Assembly: GCA_033557465.1 (NCBI GenBank)
Contig: CM066032.1
Coordinates: 60,610,955 to 60,674,954 of the forward strand
Source of the DNA: Ichthyophis bannanicus
Lineage: Eukaryota > Chordata > Amphibia > Gymnophiona > Ichthyophiidae
Direction of reading: 5' to 3'
DNA length: 64,000 bases
A program made the translations under genes and the position numbers. Under the pieces are notes generated by a model. The model had not been told where the DNA came from. It ran no database searches and saw only the letters and a list, made by a program, of their open reading frames with translations. This document shows, piece after piece, positions 41,081 to 50,257 of the stretch. Position 1 is the first letter of the stretch. Each line of letters starts with the position of its first letter.

Positions 41081-41848
41081 TATGTGACTTTCTTCTGCAG
41101 TAGAGTTGGCCAAGCCTAATATGGTTATATATCCATGCTAACCTAATGTCTCTTAAGGATATCTACCATAAATAAAAAAGAAAAAATGGCTCAAAAGTCC
41201 ATATCCCTTACAAAAAATGATCAAAATACCATCAAAAAAGAAACTTTGTAAGGGTCATTCATATAAACACTTTTTAAATTTCCCTTAAATGAAATTCATA
41301 ATATTAATATTTCTCATTTAACAGGAGAAAGGGCTTACATTTTTTTTGTGGTACTGCTTTATCTTTACTGACTTAATTATTCATCATCTCTCAAAACTCC
41401 CTTTTTTTTAAAACAGTTCACAGCATTAAAATCCAAAAATCAGAATCCATCTATTATAGGAGACAATTTAACTCATCGTGTGCAATGCCGGCACGCTCAT
41501 TCTGTTTTACAATAGTCACTCTCCAGTTGGTGCTCAAGAAACCATATTCATACGTTTCATGATAACCATGTTGTCAATTTTTATTCACAAAACCAACCTG
41601 GCCGATGGTTTCACCCCTACCAGGAGCTTCATCAGAGTGATTGACATTTAACAGTGCTCTTAATGATAATGAAATTGTTGAGTTAGCCATCTTATGTAAT
41701 TTCCCGATTGTCATCGATCTTTTCCTTCCTTACCCCCTCACAATTTTAATGTAAATGGCTTAGATCTTTTTTTTTCCTTGATTTTGAAGAAATATCAAAT
41801 CCATGAATATGAACGTGACAGACACAGGGTGGAAGTGAAAGTTCTTAC
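41081..41848. other. AT-rich intron; weak repeat at 41540-41650
   Basis: Mostly AT-rich. The phrase TTTCACCCCTACCAGGAGCT then TCATCAGAGTG resembles the GTTTC...CTTCTTCAGGG phrase at 60145-60180 and may mark the end of the same kind of repeat. No coding signal. Confidence 0.35.
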
Positions 41849-41947
41849 GTAGTCGTCTGTGGCATCCTTGACAGCAGAGACAGCCAACACCAAGGTGAGC
41901 GGCACCACAGTAGTGAACCAGGACAGAGAGGAGATCTGAGGGATGAG
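41849..41947 (-). CDS. ATP8B: ATP8B flippase exon: helix 2
   Basis: Thirty-three codons in phase 0, with acceptor TTCCTACAG and donor GTAAGA. The exon reads [17 protein letters not shown], a hydrophobic stretch, then [10 protein letters not shown]. That is the short luminal loop and transmembrane helix 2 followed by the conserved AVKDATDD exit into the actuator domain. It joins the preceding exon at LLILQ/LIPQ exactly as in ATP8B2/4 proteins. Confidence 0.95.
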
Positions 41948-42114
41948 CTGTAGGAACAAAAACGAAAAGGAGTTAAAAATGGCATCAGTCAGAGACTATG
42001 AAGAAAGTGGGAAAGAAGAACTCTGGGAGTACTTTTGGAGGGTAATTTTATAAGGGGCTGCCTAGTTAAAGCATGATTTAACACACCTAAATTAAGCCTC
42101 ATTTATAAAGACAA

Positions 42115-43345
42115 ATAGGCACCTGTTGTTGTGTTGTTCCATTTAGTCAATGTCAACTCATGGCGACCCTGTGGATAGTTGTCCTAAACTGTATTTGGAT
42201 ATAGTGATAGAGTGGCATCCATAGCTGTTATTGTATTGATCCATCGCCTTGCCAGTCTTCCTTTTTTGCACTGACCTTCAACCTTGCAAGACATGATGGG
42301 CCCGATATTCAAAAGGCATTTGAATGGTTTACAGCCCAGTAAACCATGTAAATGCCTTAAATCGAGATATTCAATGGCACTTACACAGTTAGTGCCATTA
42401 AATATCCCCTTCTAAGCCCGCTACATGCTCCGATGCTATGCGGTTAGTATCAGGGCGTGTTGGGGGCGTTCTGGGTGGAGTGGAACAGAGGCAGAGACTG
42501 TCACTAACCGTGTAGCGGCGATATTGCATGCTGTCCGGTTAGCAACCTGCACCTAAAAGCAGATGTTTTATATCTTTGCTTTCAGCCAGTAATGTGGTAT
42601 CATCAGCATAGCGAAGGTTGTTGATGAGTCTTCCATCAATCTTCACACCTCTGTTGTCTTCATACAGTCCTGCTTCTCTGATGATTTGTTCAGCATATAA
42701 ATTAAACAGGTAGGGGGAAAGTATGCAGCCTTGTTGTACACCTTTGCTGATTTTAAACCATTGTGTTTCTTCTTGTTCTGTTCAAGCTGTTGCTTCTTGA
42801 TTTATGTAAAGGGTGTAAATGAGAACTATCAGGTGTTCTGGTATATCCATGCTTCTTAATATGCCCAGGGCTTTTTGGTATTCTTTTGTCTTTTCAAGGA
42901 TCCATCTCACATCCGCAATGATATCTCTTGTTCCTCGGCCTTTCCTAAATCTTGCTTGCACTTCGGACAGTTCTTGTTACACATACGGTTGTAGTCTCCA
43001 CTGAATGATCTTGAGTAGACTCTTGCTGGCATGTGGGATCAGAACAATTATGTGATAAATTTCCACAGTCAGCTGAATCACCTTTCTTCACCATTGATAT
43101 GAAGACAGATTTTTTTCCAGTCAGCCATGATGTTGTCTTCCAAATTTCCCAGCAGAGCCTTTTGTATTCTAACAGCCGCATCTGATTGTTGTAATACTTT
43201 AATGGGAATTACATCAATGCCCAGTGCTTTGTTCTTTGATAATACTTTCAATGTTGCTCTGACCTCTTTCATCACCAATGGCTCCTGATCATAAGGTATG
43301 AGTCGACATGTCTGTTGATCCATTTGATCTTTATGGTATAATGAC
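42115..43345 (-). mobile_element. RTE-clade LINE fragment, interrupted
   Basis: On the minus strand: VRATLKVLSKNKALGIDVIP (RTE KAPGIDGIP box) at about 43265-43200, MADWKKICLHI and FISMVKKGDSADCGN (near 43090), and, from plus-strand words GTTGATGAGTCTTCCATCAA and AGTATGCAGCCTTGTTGTAC, the downstream RT region. 42120-42200 has TCATGGCGACCCTGTGGATA, an RTE 3'-end phrase. A 260-bp MITE (42297-42557) splits it. Confidence 0.75.
42297..42557. mobile_element. GGCCC-ended MITE inside RTE
   Basis: Begins ATGGGCCCGATATTCAAAAG and contains TGCCTTAAATCGAGATATTC, GCGGTTAGTATCAGGGCG and TGTCCGGTTAGCAACCTG. It is related to 37305-37605 by the GGGCCCGATATTCA start and the CCGGTTAGC words. The right end is degraded. 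Confidence 0.5.
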
Positions 43346-43599
43346 TTTTGTTGATCTTCAAAGCATCACGCAACATGGATCCTTGAGTCTTTTAGCACAA
43401 GGCTGGAATGTTCTCTCTGACTCTCGTAGCTTTAGGAAAGCTATTGGTCAGCACCTGCACTCTGTGATTGTGCCTACTTGTCTTTATAAAATACGAGTTT
43501 AAGTAGCAGAGAATGCACTTTAAATTAAGGTGCAATCATTCACACCAGCCCAGGACTGGTACAAAGAACAGGGCCTACACTTTGCAAGTAGGCACGTAA

Positions 43600-44245
43600 A
43601 CTGTCATATTTTATAATCTACGTGCATATTTGCTTGCACCGCCCATTCCCCACCCAAACCCAGCAGAGATAAGTGGGAAGCTCTGGACGAGGTGGGAGGA
43701 GGCGGGCCGAGGGAAGAGACAGGGTGGAGCGAGGGCGGGACCCTGACTCCAGACATACAGGGCCATTTCCGGTGATGGCCCTGTAAATCTGGGCTTGCGG
43801 AGCTAGACGGGGACTTATTCCACCTCAGAGGTAGAATAAGTTCACCCCGATGTCGGTGGCCATCCAGGCATGACCCCCCTGAAGAGGTGAGTAGGGCAGG
43901 GGGTTCCCCACAGCCCGATCCCGGCCTTGGAATGCCTGATCAGGGATTGGGCGGTGGAGAATCATGACTTAAATGCTGTGTGGCCGATCGGGGCCCCTGC
44001 ATGATGTCCCAGTGCCATAGCGACGGGATGCCATGGCACGCAGCTCCATGCAGAAGCCTACGCTGGGCTAGCCAGGGAGGAGGATAGCCATGCAGTGGGC
44101 CTGAATCGGGGCACATCCAGGATGTCCAGGCCCTTTGCCCTGATTCTGCTCCCATGGGATCTCCCGTGGGTGCAGGATCCGAGCCAGCCAGATTTTGGAC
44201 GTCCAGATGGCCCAGACATTCCCCACATGGAATTGGCCTCATTAC
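43600..44245. repeat. Hairpin-rich repeat, copy 2
   Basis: Diverged copy of 38636-39240, with TTCCCCACAGCCCGATCCCG, GCCTGATCAGGGATTGGGCG, TGGGATCTCCCGTGGGTGCA and GGGACTTATTCCACCTCAGA then GGTAGAATAAGTTC. It has the same order of inverted repeats with many substitutions. Confidence 0.6.
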
Positions 44246-44329
44246 GTTTGCTTTCAGAAATTACTTGGCATGGCTGTTTGTCCAGGTATTTGGTGAGGGG
44301 GAGGGGGGTTAGCAGTTATGAGGTGGATT

Positions 44330-44510
44330 AGTATTCTTGAGGTAATCTGTTATTGTTGTAATTTTAATCTTGCATTTTATTGTGGGATGATTTTGTTAAT
44401 TTGTTAATTTCTTTTATTTTATGTTATGATTTTATAGTAAACAATTTTGTTGTTGTTTGTTCTCTGTAAGGTGGTATATAAAAAGTGTAATAATAAATCA
44501 AATGGGGGCC
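44330..44510 (+). repeat. LINE 3' tail
   Basis: Ends GTTCTCTGTAAGGTGGTATA then TAAAAAGTGTAATAATAAAT, a diverged member of the tail family. The 5' limit is unclear. Confidence 0.5.
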
Positions 44511-44875
44511 CATACCCCATGGGGATGGTGATTGTGAGAGAGCTATATTAGTGTGTCTGTAGAGCCAGGGGGTTGGGAGCGGGCTATGGTGGGGTGTGGG
44601 CAGGAAAGGGAGAATTGTGAGAGGGCTATGGTGGGATGTCTGTATGGTGTGCGAGATGGGAGTGGACTGGGGGGGACTGAGAGAGGGTTATGGGGAGTGT
44701 ATACTGCAGGAGGGGGCAAGGAGGTGTATAGCAAAAGTGGTGATTAACAGCAGGGGTGGTTCTATCATTAGGCAAACTGAGGCGGTCGCCTCAGGCGGCA
44801 GTTTCTAGGGGGCGGCACTATTTGCTGCTCCCTAGAAACTGCCTATGATAGAACCGCCGATAACTTAAAATCAAA

Positions 44876-45137
44876 TGAAAGCAGCCGCGGGAACATTTCT
44901 CCGTTCCCGCGGCTCTGCTTTCAAACTGCTGGGTCGCTGCCTGCCTGCCTTCAATCTTCCTGGAGCCGGCGGGGGGGAGGGGGGAGCCCAATCAACGGAA
45001 GCGGAAGGGTGGCGGAAGCGATGACCTCGGGCCCCTCCCACTCCAGGAAGATTGAAGGCAGGCAGGCAGGAAGCGACCCAGCAGTTTGAAAGCAGAGCCA
45101 CGGGAACGGAGAAATGTTCCCGTGGTTGCTTTTATTT
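44876..45137. repeat. Compound palindrome
   Basis: An outer inverted repeat of about 85 bp (44877-44962 against 45049-45135; shared words CTGCTGGGTCGCT, GCCTGCCTTCAATCTTCCTG) encloses a GC-rich centre. Each arm contains its own hairpin: CCGCGGGAACATTTCTCCGT folds with TCCCGCGG in the left arm, and the right arm has the matching CACGGGAAC...GTTCCCGTG. Confidence 0.9.
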
Positions 45138-45149
45138 CAAAGGATAAAT

Positions 45150-45660
45150 CAGTGAGGTGAAGGGAGGGAGGAGGGAAGGGAGCAGACACAAGGGGGGGCC
45201 TGGTAGGGAGCGACACAAGGGGGGCCTGGAAGAGAGCAGACAAGGGGGGCCTGGAAGGGAGCAAACATGGGGGGCCTGGACATGGGGGGGGAGCTGGAAG
45301 GGAGCAGACAGGGGGACCTGGAGGGGGGCAGACGGGGGGGGGGGAGCTGGAAAGCAGCAGAGTGGACATGTGGGGGGGGGAAGCTGGAAGGGAGCTGACA
45401 CCCGGGGATGGCACTGGAAGGCGGATGAACAGGGGAGAGGGGGAGCTGGTAGGGAGCTGACATGGGAGGATGCACTGGGACTGGAAGTTTGCTGATACCT
45501 GGGATGGTATTTTAACTAGAAGGGGCTGGATGATGGGGAAGGAGGGGGACTATAAGAGAATAGACACCAGTGGCGGTACTGGAAAGGCAAGGGGGTTGGT
45601 ACTGGGAGGGGAGGCTGTAAAGGGGGCTGATACTAGGGAGAGTTACTGGGACTGAAAAAA
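45150..45660 (+). repeat. G-rich minisatellite
   Basis: Imperfect units of about 25-40 bp built on GGGGGGCCTGGAAGGGAGCA and (A)CA. There are at least ten units, with many runs of 5-9 G. Long open frames over it on both strands are low-complexity and not genes. Confidence 0.85.
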
Positions 45661-45850
45661 TGCTGATGGAAGAAAATGAAGAAAGCAAAAGGAGAGACAA
45701 GAAATAGCAGATGGACTATAGACCATAGAAAAAGAGCTAAGAGAAGACAGAGGAAAACGGAAACCTCAGATCGGGACCAACATGATCAAAAATCATCAGA
45801 CAACAAAGATAGAAAAAATAATTTTATTTTCAATTTAGTGATTAGACTTT

Positions 45851-46071
45851 GGAGTGGAGGAAAAGCCTAGTGGTTAGAACACTGGCTTGGTAACCAAGCA
45901 ACCAGGGTTCAATTCCCACTAGCACTCCTTGTGGCCTTGGGCAAGTCATTTAACCCTTCATTGCCTTGGAAGAAAGGCCTGGCAATCTACTTCCAGTGAC
46001 ACTGCCAAGAAAACCCAGGAGCTTCTGGGTCGCCAGGAGTCAGGACTGACTCGAAGACACACATTGTATTT
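45851..46071 (+). mobile_element. tRNA SINE with RTE-like tail
   Basis: Head: AAGCCTAGTGGTTAGAAC and GGTTCAATTCCC, then CTTGTGGCCTTGGGCAAGT. Unlike other copies it continues GGCAATCTACTTCCAGTGAC, CTTCTGGGTCGCCAGGAGTC and AGGACTGACTCGAAGACA. Flanks TGATTAGACTTT (45839-45850) and TGATTGGACTTT (46072-46083) are a 12-bp duplication with one mismatch. Confidence 0.85.
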
Positions 46072-46964
46072 TTGATTGGACTTTGTGCTATCTATATTTC
46101 ACACAGTATGGGGAACTGCATCTCTTATCTGGTCTGGCACCGCATGCGGAGTCTGGCTTCTTGGGGTTTCATTTTAATTTTTGTCTACATATTTTTATTT
46201 TTGCTTTAGGTTGTGGTCACTTATTCTGTACTTGGTGAGGGTCTGTGTTCTGAGTGTGCGACCAAGGCCAGGTGTTCTGTTAACATGTAGTTTGTACGTG
46301 GGGATCTGTACTGTAGTAATTTGACTTGTTCAGCTTTTCAAATAGTGTATAGATGTTTTGAGGCCCATTGCAGTGTTTATAGTGCTGCTTTTTTCTTGGT
46401 AGGCCCCTTATTGTATGAGCTTTGGAAGTGTATGCTGGTATGGTATGGTAGATTTGGCCTTGCAGATCTTAGTGACTTTAGTAGGGTTTAATATTAGTTC
46501 CCAATATGCCTGGTACTGGAGAATGTTTCTTGTTGGTGAGATGATCAGAATCAGCTTTTTTTTTTTTAATATATATATTGAATTCTGTGGGTGAATGTCC
46601 TACCTCTGCTCTGCACCCATCGCTGAGGAGGGGGTTCTGTGAATGCAAAATTTATGTTCAAAAAGAAAAAGCAAGCACCATAATGCAGTTTATAACAAAA
46701 TACAAATGAATTATATTTTGGAGTTATAAACTGCTGTGGTTCTTGATTTTTCTTTTAGTTCCTTGGTGTGTGAACATATTGCATTTGCTCCACATTATCT
46801 AATTGGCTTTTTGATTTGGTTCAGTCCCTGACTGGAGTTTTGAGAAAGATCCCCACCCGGGGGGGAGGGGCGCGTGCCGAGGAGGAGGGGCGCATGCCGG
46901 TGGGGGTGCCATCTCATCCCTCACCTCAGGCAGCAGATTGCCTTGAGCCGCCCCTGATTAACAG

Positions 46965-47332
46965 AAAGCTATGGTCCACCATCATCTTAAGCAGTCACCC
47001 TATGCCCCTGTCACTACCCAATACGAAGCCCCCCTACCAACACTAGACCCCTCCCCAAAACCAGTTTAGAACTCCCACCTGGACCCTCTCCTGTTGTTTC
47101 CAGATAGGTGTGAGAATCCTACTCCGTCAGGTTCTGAGTTCAAAATAGCACCTTTGACCACTAGCAGTAGTCTTGTAGCACTACCGCTAGGGGTCGAAGC
47201 TGCCAGATAAGAGAAAAGAGGGAGCATTCTGAAGGTATTCCATAACGAGTCCTAGAGAGTCAGATGGCGAGAAGGAGAAGGAACAGAGAGGTTAGTGAGA
47301 GACAGCGGCGTCTCGGAGCGTTCTTACTGTAC
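46965..47332. other. Intron, nothing recognised
   Basis: No gene or element ends seen between the hAT-like element and the helix 1 exon. Confidence 0.4.
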
Positions 47333-47446
47333 CTGCAGAATGAGCAGGAACACAAAATAAGCATTTGCAACCCTCTGAAACTGCTCAAAGAGGTTGAGCG
47401 GCAGGAAGGTGATGATGTTGTACTTGGACGTCTTGATGGCATTTGT
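47333..47446 (-). CDS. ATP8B: ATP8B flippase exon: entry to the membrane and helix 1
   Basis: Thirty-eight codons in phase 0, bounded by acceptor TTTTCGCAG and donor GTACAG. The exon opens with [10 protein letters not shown], followed by the conserved [18 protein letters not shown] block and the hydrophobic end FVFLLILQ. In P4-ATPases this is the amphipathic approach and transmembrane helix 1, close to the lipid-entry groove. The TSKYN and LFEQF blocks are near-invariant in ATP8B2/4/5. The next intron is 5.4 kb. Confidence 0.95.
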
Positions 47447-47959
47447 CTGCGAAAAGAATCACGCATGGTATTAAACCACTGAAATATAAAAACAAGAGAT
47501 TTAAGTCTACATGATCAATACTGCCAAGAGTACATAAGGAGCTCTCTTGTGGACTTTCTGCAACAAGTTCCACGGGCATCGTGTTCCAACCCAGACACCT
47601 GTCTAGGAATATGACTGCTTCTCCATTCCCCTTCCACTCTGAAGCTCTCATACCTCCTCATTTCTTACAGATTTTCTCTGCTCTGTATAAGCTGGTGAGG
47701 AGAGGACACTTTCTGTTCTAGTGGTCACTGGGATATAAACTTTTGTGAGGGTAGATATATGGAGAAGGATGGAAAAATTGAAAGGGAGCTTGAAAAAACT
47801 CACAGATATTTAAATGTGTCTGTCATTCTCCCTTTTCCTCCTTTCCTCCAGTGAGTATATTTTTGAGTGGTTTAGCATAAGAAAAATACCCGTAGACCCT
47901 AACGGGAGATGCATTACCCGCTGCTCACTCCAGCCCTAAGATGTGGCGATTCCCATACC
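47447..47959. other. Intron, nothing recognised
   Basis: An 88-residue minus-strand frame crosses the exon border in the wrong frame; no element signature. Confidence 0.4.
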
Positions 47960-49125
47960 TACTTAGCTAATAATTGTTAAAAGACCTGTTTTCAGACATT
48001 CGCCCAGCTCATTAACCTTAACGACACCCTTCAGCAACAAATTCCACAGCTTAACAGTGCGTTGACTGCAAACAATCTGTTCTTAAATTTGTTTTACGTT
48101 TGTTACCAGTTACTTTCATGGAAATTCCACTAGTCCCAGGATTATTTGCAAAGGTAAATAACGATTCCTTGTTAACTTGCTCTGCACCACTTATGATTTC
48201 CTACACCTCTATTATATCTCCTTTTACTTGTCTCTTTTCTAAACTGAAAACCCCCCAACCTTTTTCTTAGTGTTCCTTCACAGGGGAACCATTCCATCTC
48301 CTTTATCATTTGGGTTACCCTTTCTTAGATCTTTTCTAGTTTTGCTGTATCTTTATTGAGATGGGACGATCTGAGCTTCACAACATGGATCTGTACAGAA
48401 GCACTATGATATTTTCAGTGTTACTCTCTACCCCTTCTGAAAAATTCCTAAAATGCTTTTGGCTTTTCTTTTCTTTTTTTTCAAAATTTTCAAATGTATA
48501 CAAAGTAAACATTTAGGAAAAATAAACAACCAATTTCGACATAGGAAATAAGAAAATGCAAAGGAAAATGTTTTAAATCGGAAGAAATACAAGCCCGCAC
48601 CCCCACTAATAATGAAGACCCCAATCATACAAACAACAAAGACCCGAAAAAAAACAAGGAAAATTAACATCCTTACTTATCATTATCCTTATCAAGCAGG
48701 AACCATTCCAACTGAGATGGTTCCATGAAAGTAAATTTTGTACCCCTGTAAATGACCAAACATTTACAGGGGTACTGTGCTTTTGGCTTTTCTGACCACC
48801 GTCACGCACTGAGCTGAGGATTTCAACATATTGTCTTACCATGACTCCAAGATTCATTTGCTGGCTGGTGGCATCTAATAAGAAACCCAATTTTTTATAC
48901 TTGTGTTTGAATTATTTCCCCCTTTGTGCATCACTTTGCATTTATCCAAACTACATTGAACTGGCCATCTGGACAACTATTTCCCTGATCCCTCCAGGTG
49001 CTCTTGCAATTCCTCGTGTTTTAACTAATTTAAATAATTCTCTGTCCTCTGCAAATGTGATCACCTCACTCCCTGCCCCTTTATTAGATCATTAATAAAT
49101 ATGTTGAACACTGGGTGCTGGGGCA
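47960..49125 (-). mobile_element. Old CR1/L3-like LINE, antisense, interrupted
   Basis: On the plus strand it follows the order of antisense CR1 tails: AACAAATTCCACAGCTTAAC, CCTCTATTATATCTCCTTTT, AACCTTTTTCTTAGTGTTCC, GACCACCGTCACGCACTGAG, ACTCCAAGATTCATTTGCTG, CTCTGTCCTCTGCAAATGTG and ATTAATAAATATGTTGAACA. The same order is seen in 62000-63010. It is much more diverged than other copies. A 308-bp insertion splits it. Confidence 0.75.
48470..48777 (-). mobile_element. Retroposed insertion with 16-bp target duplication
   Basis: TGCTTTTGGCTTTTCT is repeated exactly at 48454-48469 and 48778-48793. The insert begins with a T-rich run (the antisense poly(A)), so it was retroposed in minus orientation. 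At the other end, 48740-48754 and 48761-48775 are a perfect 15-bp inverted repeat (GTACCCCTGTAAATG) with a 6-base loop. The source sequence is not identified. Confidence 0.85.
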
Positions 49126-49299
49126 ATCAGCTTTTTATCTCTTTCCACCGGCAAAACGTACGAGTTAGCTCTGTTTCGTATCCTTTATGACAACTGCTAA
49201 TATCACGCAGTTATGTGGTGCTTCAAGATTTAAGCTTCACTGCATAGATACACATAAGACATTTTCTCTGCTGCAGACAGCTCACAATCTAGTCAAGAT

Positions 49300-49506
49300 G
49301 GACAAAACAAACAAGTGTTTGGAAAGAACCAAGGATACAACTTTGCATCAATGATTTAATTGAAGGCAGCGACCACTTTATGTAATTGTGTGAAGCTGCA
49401 ACATCAAGGGTACTTATCCCTTCCAAAACTTCTGAGAGAGTTGTTATGGAAGAGCAGACTGTATAGGCCATGTGGTCTTTATCTGCAGTTATGTTCCTAT
49501 GTTTCT
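49300..49506 (+). mobile_element. CR1 3' terminus fragment
   Basis: GAAGAGCAGACTGTATAGGC, CATGTGGTCTTTATCTGCAG and TTATGTTCCTATGTTTCT: the 3' end of the subfamily represented at 29395-33925 and 56647-58625. The upstream part is degraded. Confidence 0.7.
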
Positions 49507-49599
49507 CCACCCCAACCCCGTCCTATCATATGATGCATGGCAAATGAGCATTTCAGCTCACAGTAATTGTCCCACCTGCATGGTAATAATTACCACAGT

Positions 49600-49870
49600 C
49601 CCACAGAAGTGGTTAACGCACACTGAAATGCATGTTAACCACATAATGGACTTTAATAAAAGGGACCCCTTGAACTACTATTGGAAAGGCATGAGCCAAA
49701 GAAATAAGTCCATGATGGTTCGTCCTTATCGTACTAAGCCTATGTACTTGCCTAGTAATTCTGTTCTGAGTTATAGCTTTTACCATTTTGCCCAACACCA
49801 GTGTCAGGCTCACTGGTCTCGGTTTCTGGATTACCCTGAAGCCTTTTTTAAATACACTGGTCAACAAAGA
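49600..49870 (-). mobile_element. CR1 RT fragment
   Basis: The minus strand reads SVFKKGFRVIQKPRPVSLTL then VLGKMVKAITQNRITRQVH, the P.IFKKG....NYRPVSLT...GK..E..I...I motif of CR1. It lies head-to-head with the fragment on its left. Confidence 0.7.
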
Positions 49871-50257
49871 TTTTGCTTCCTGAACACTTTTGGATATATC
49901 TTATGGATTTTGGGTTGCTGATTATGAAAATCAACTTGAATTTATCCTATCATGTACCATTTTTTTGCAATTGCCTATTTTTGTGATTTCCTCTCAAATT
50001 TTAAGTCTACTCCAGTTGCCTAGAAAGTAAACTGTCTGTTTAGTCCAGGCATGTATTCCGTGCAGGCTCACAATGTGCAATGGAAATGCTACTGCTCAGG
50101 AATTCATGTGCATGCTTAGTCAGGATGGATGCTGGCAGTACGGGTTAGAAAAGCAGCTTTCATACACAGATGCTATGCATGATGTTGATATCAGTTTGTG
50201 TAGTTAACAATAGCATTTACATGTGAGCTTCTTGTCTAAATGATAATTTGTTACAGC

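Larger units (their letters stand above)
44751..46956. mobile_element. 2.2-kb hAT-like element without transposase
   Basis: Perfect 8-bp duplication ATTAACAG at 44743-44750 and 46957-46964. Ends read inward CAGGGGTGGTTCTATC and CAGGGGCGGCTCAAGG. The interior holds a compound palindrome (44876-45137), a G-rich minisatellite (about 45150-45660), a SINE (45851-46071) with its own duplication, and AT-rich sequence. No transposase frame is visible. Confidence 0.85.

Noticed and set aside
45132..45495. Long Pro-rich or Gly-rich frames on both strands
   Set aside because: Produced by the G-rich minisatellite; no start context, no non-repetitive residues.
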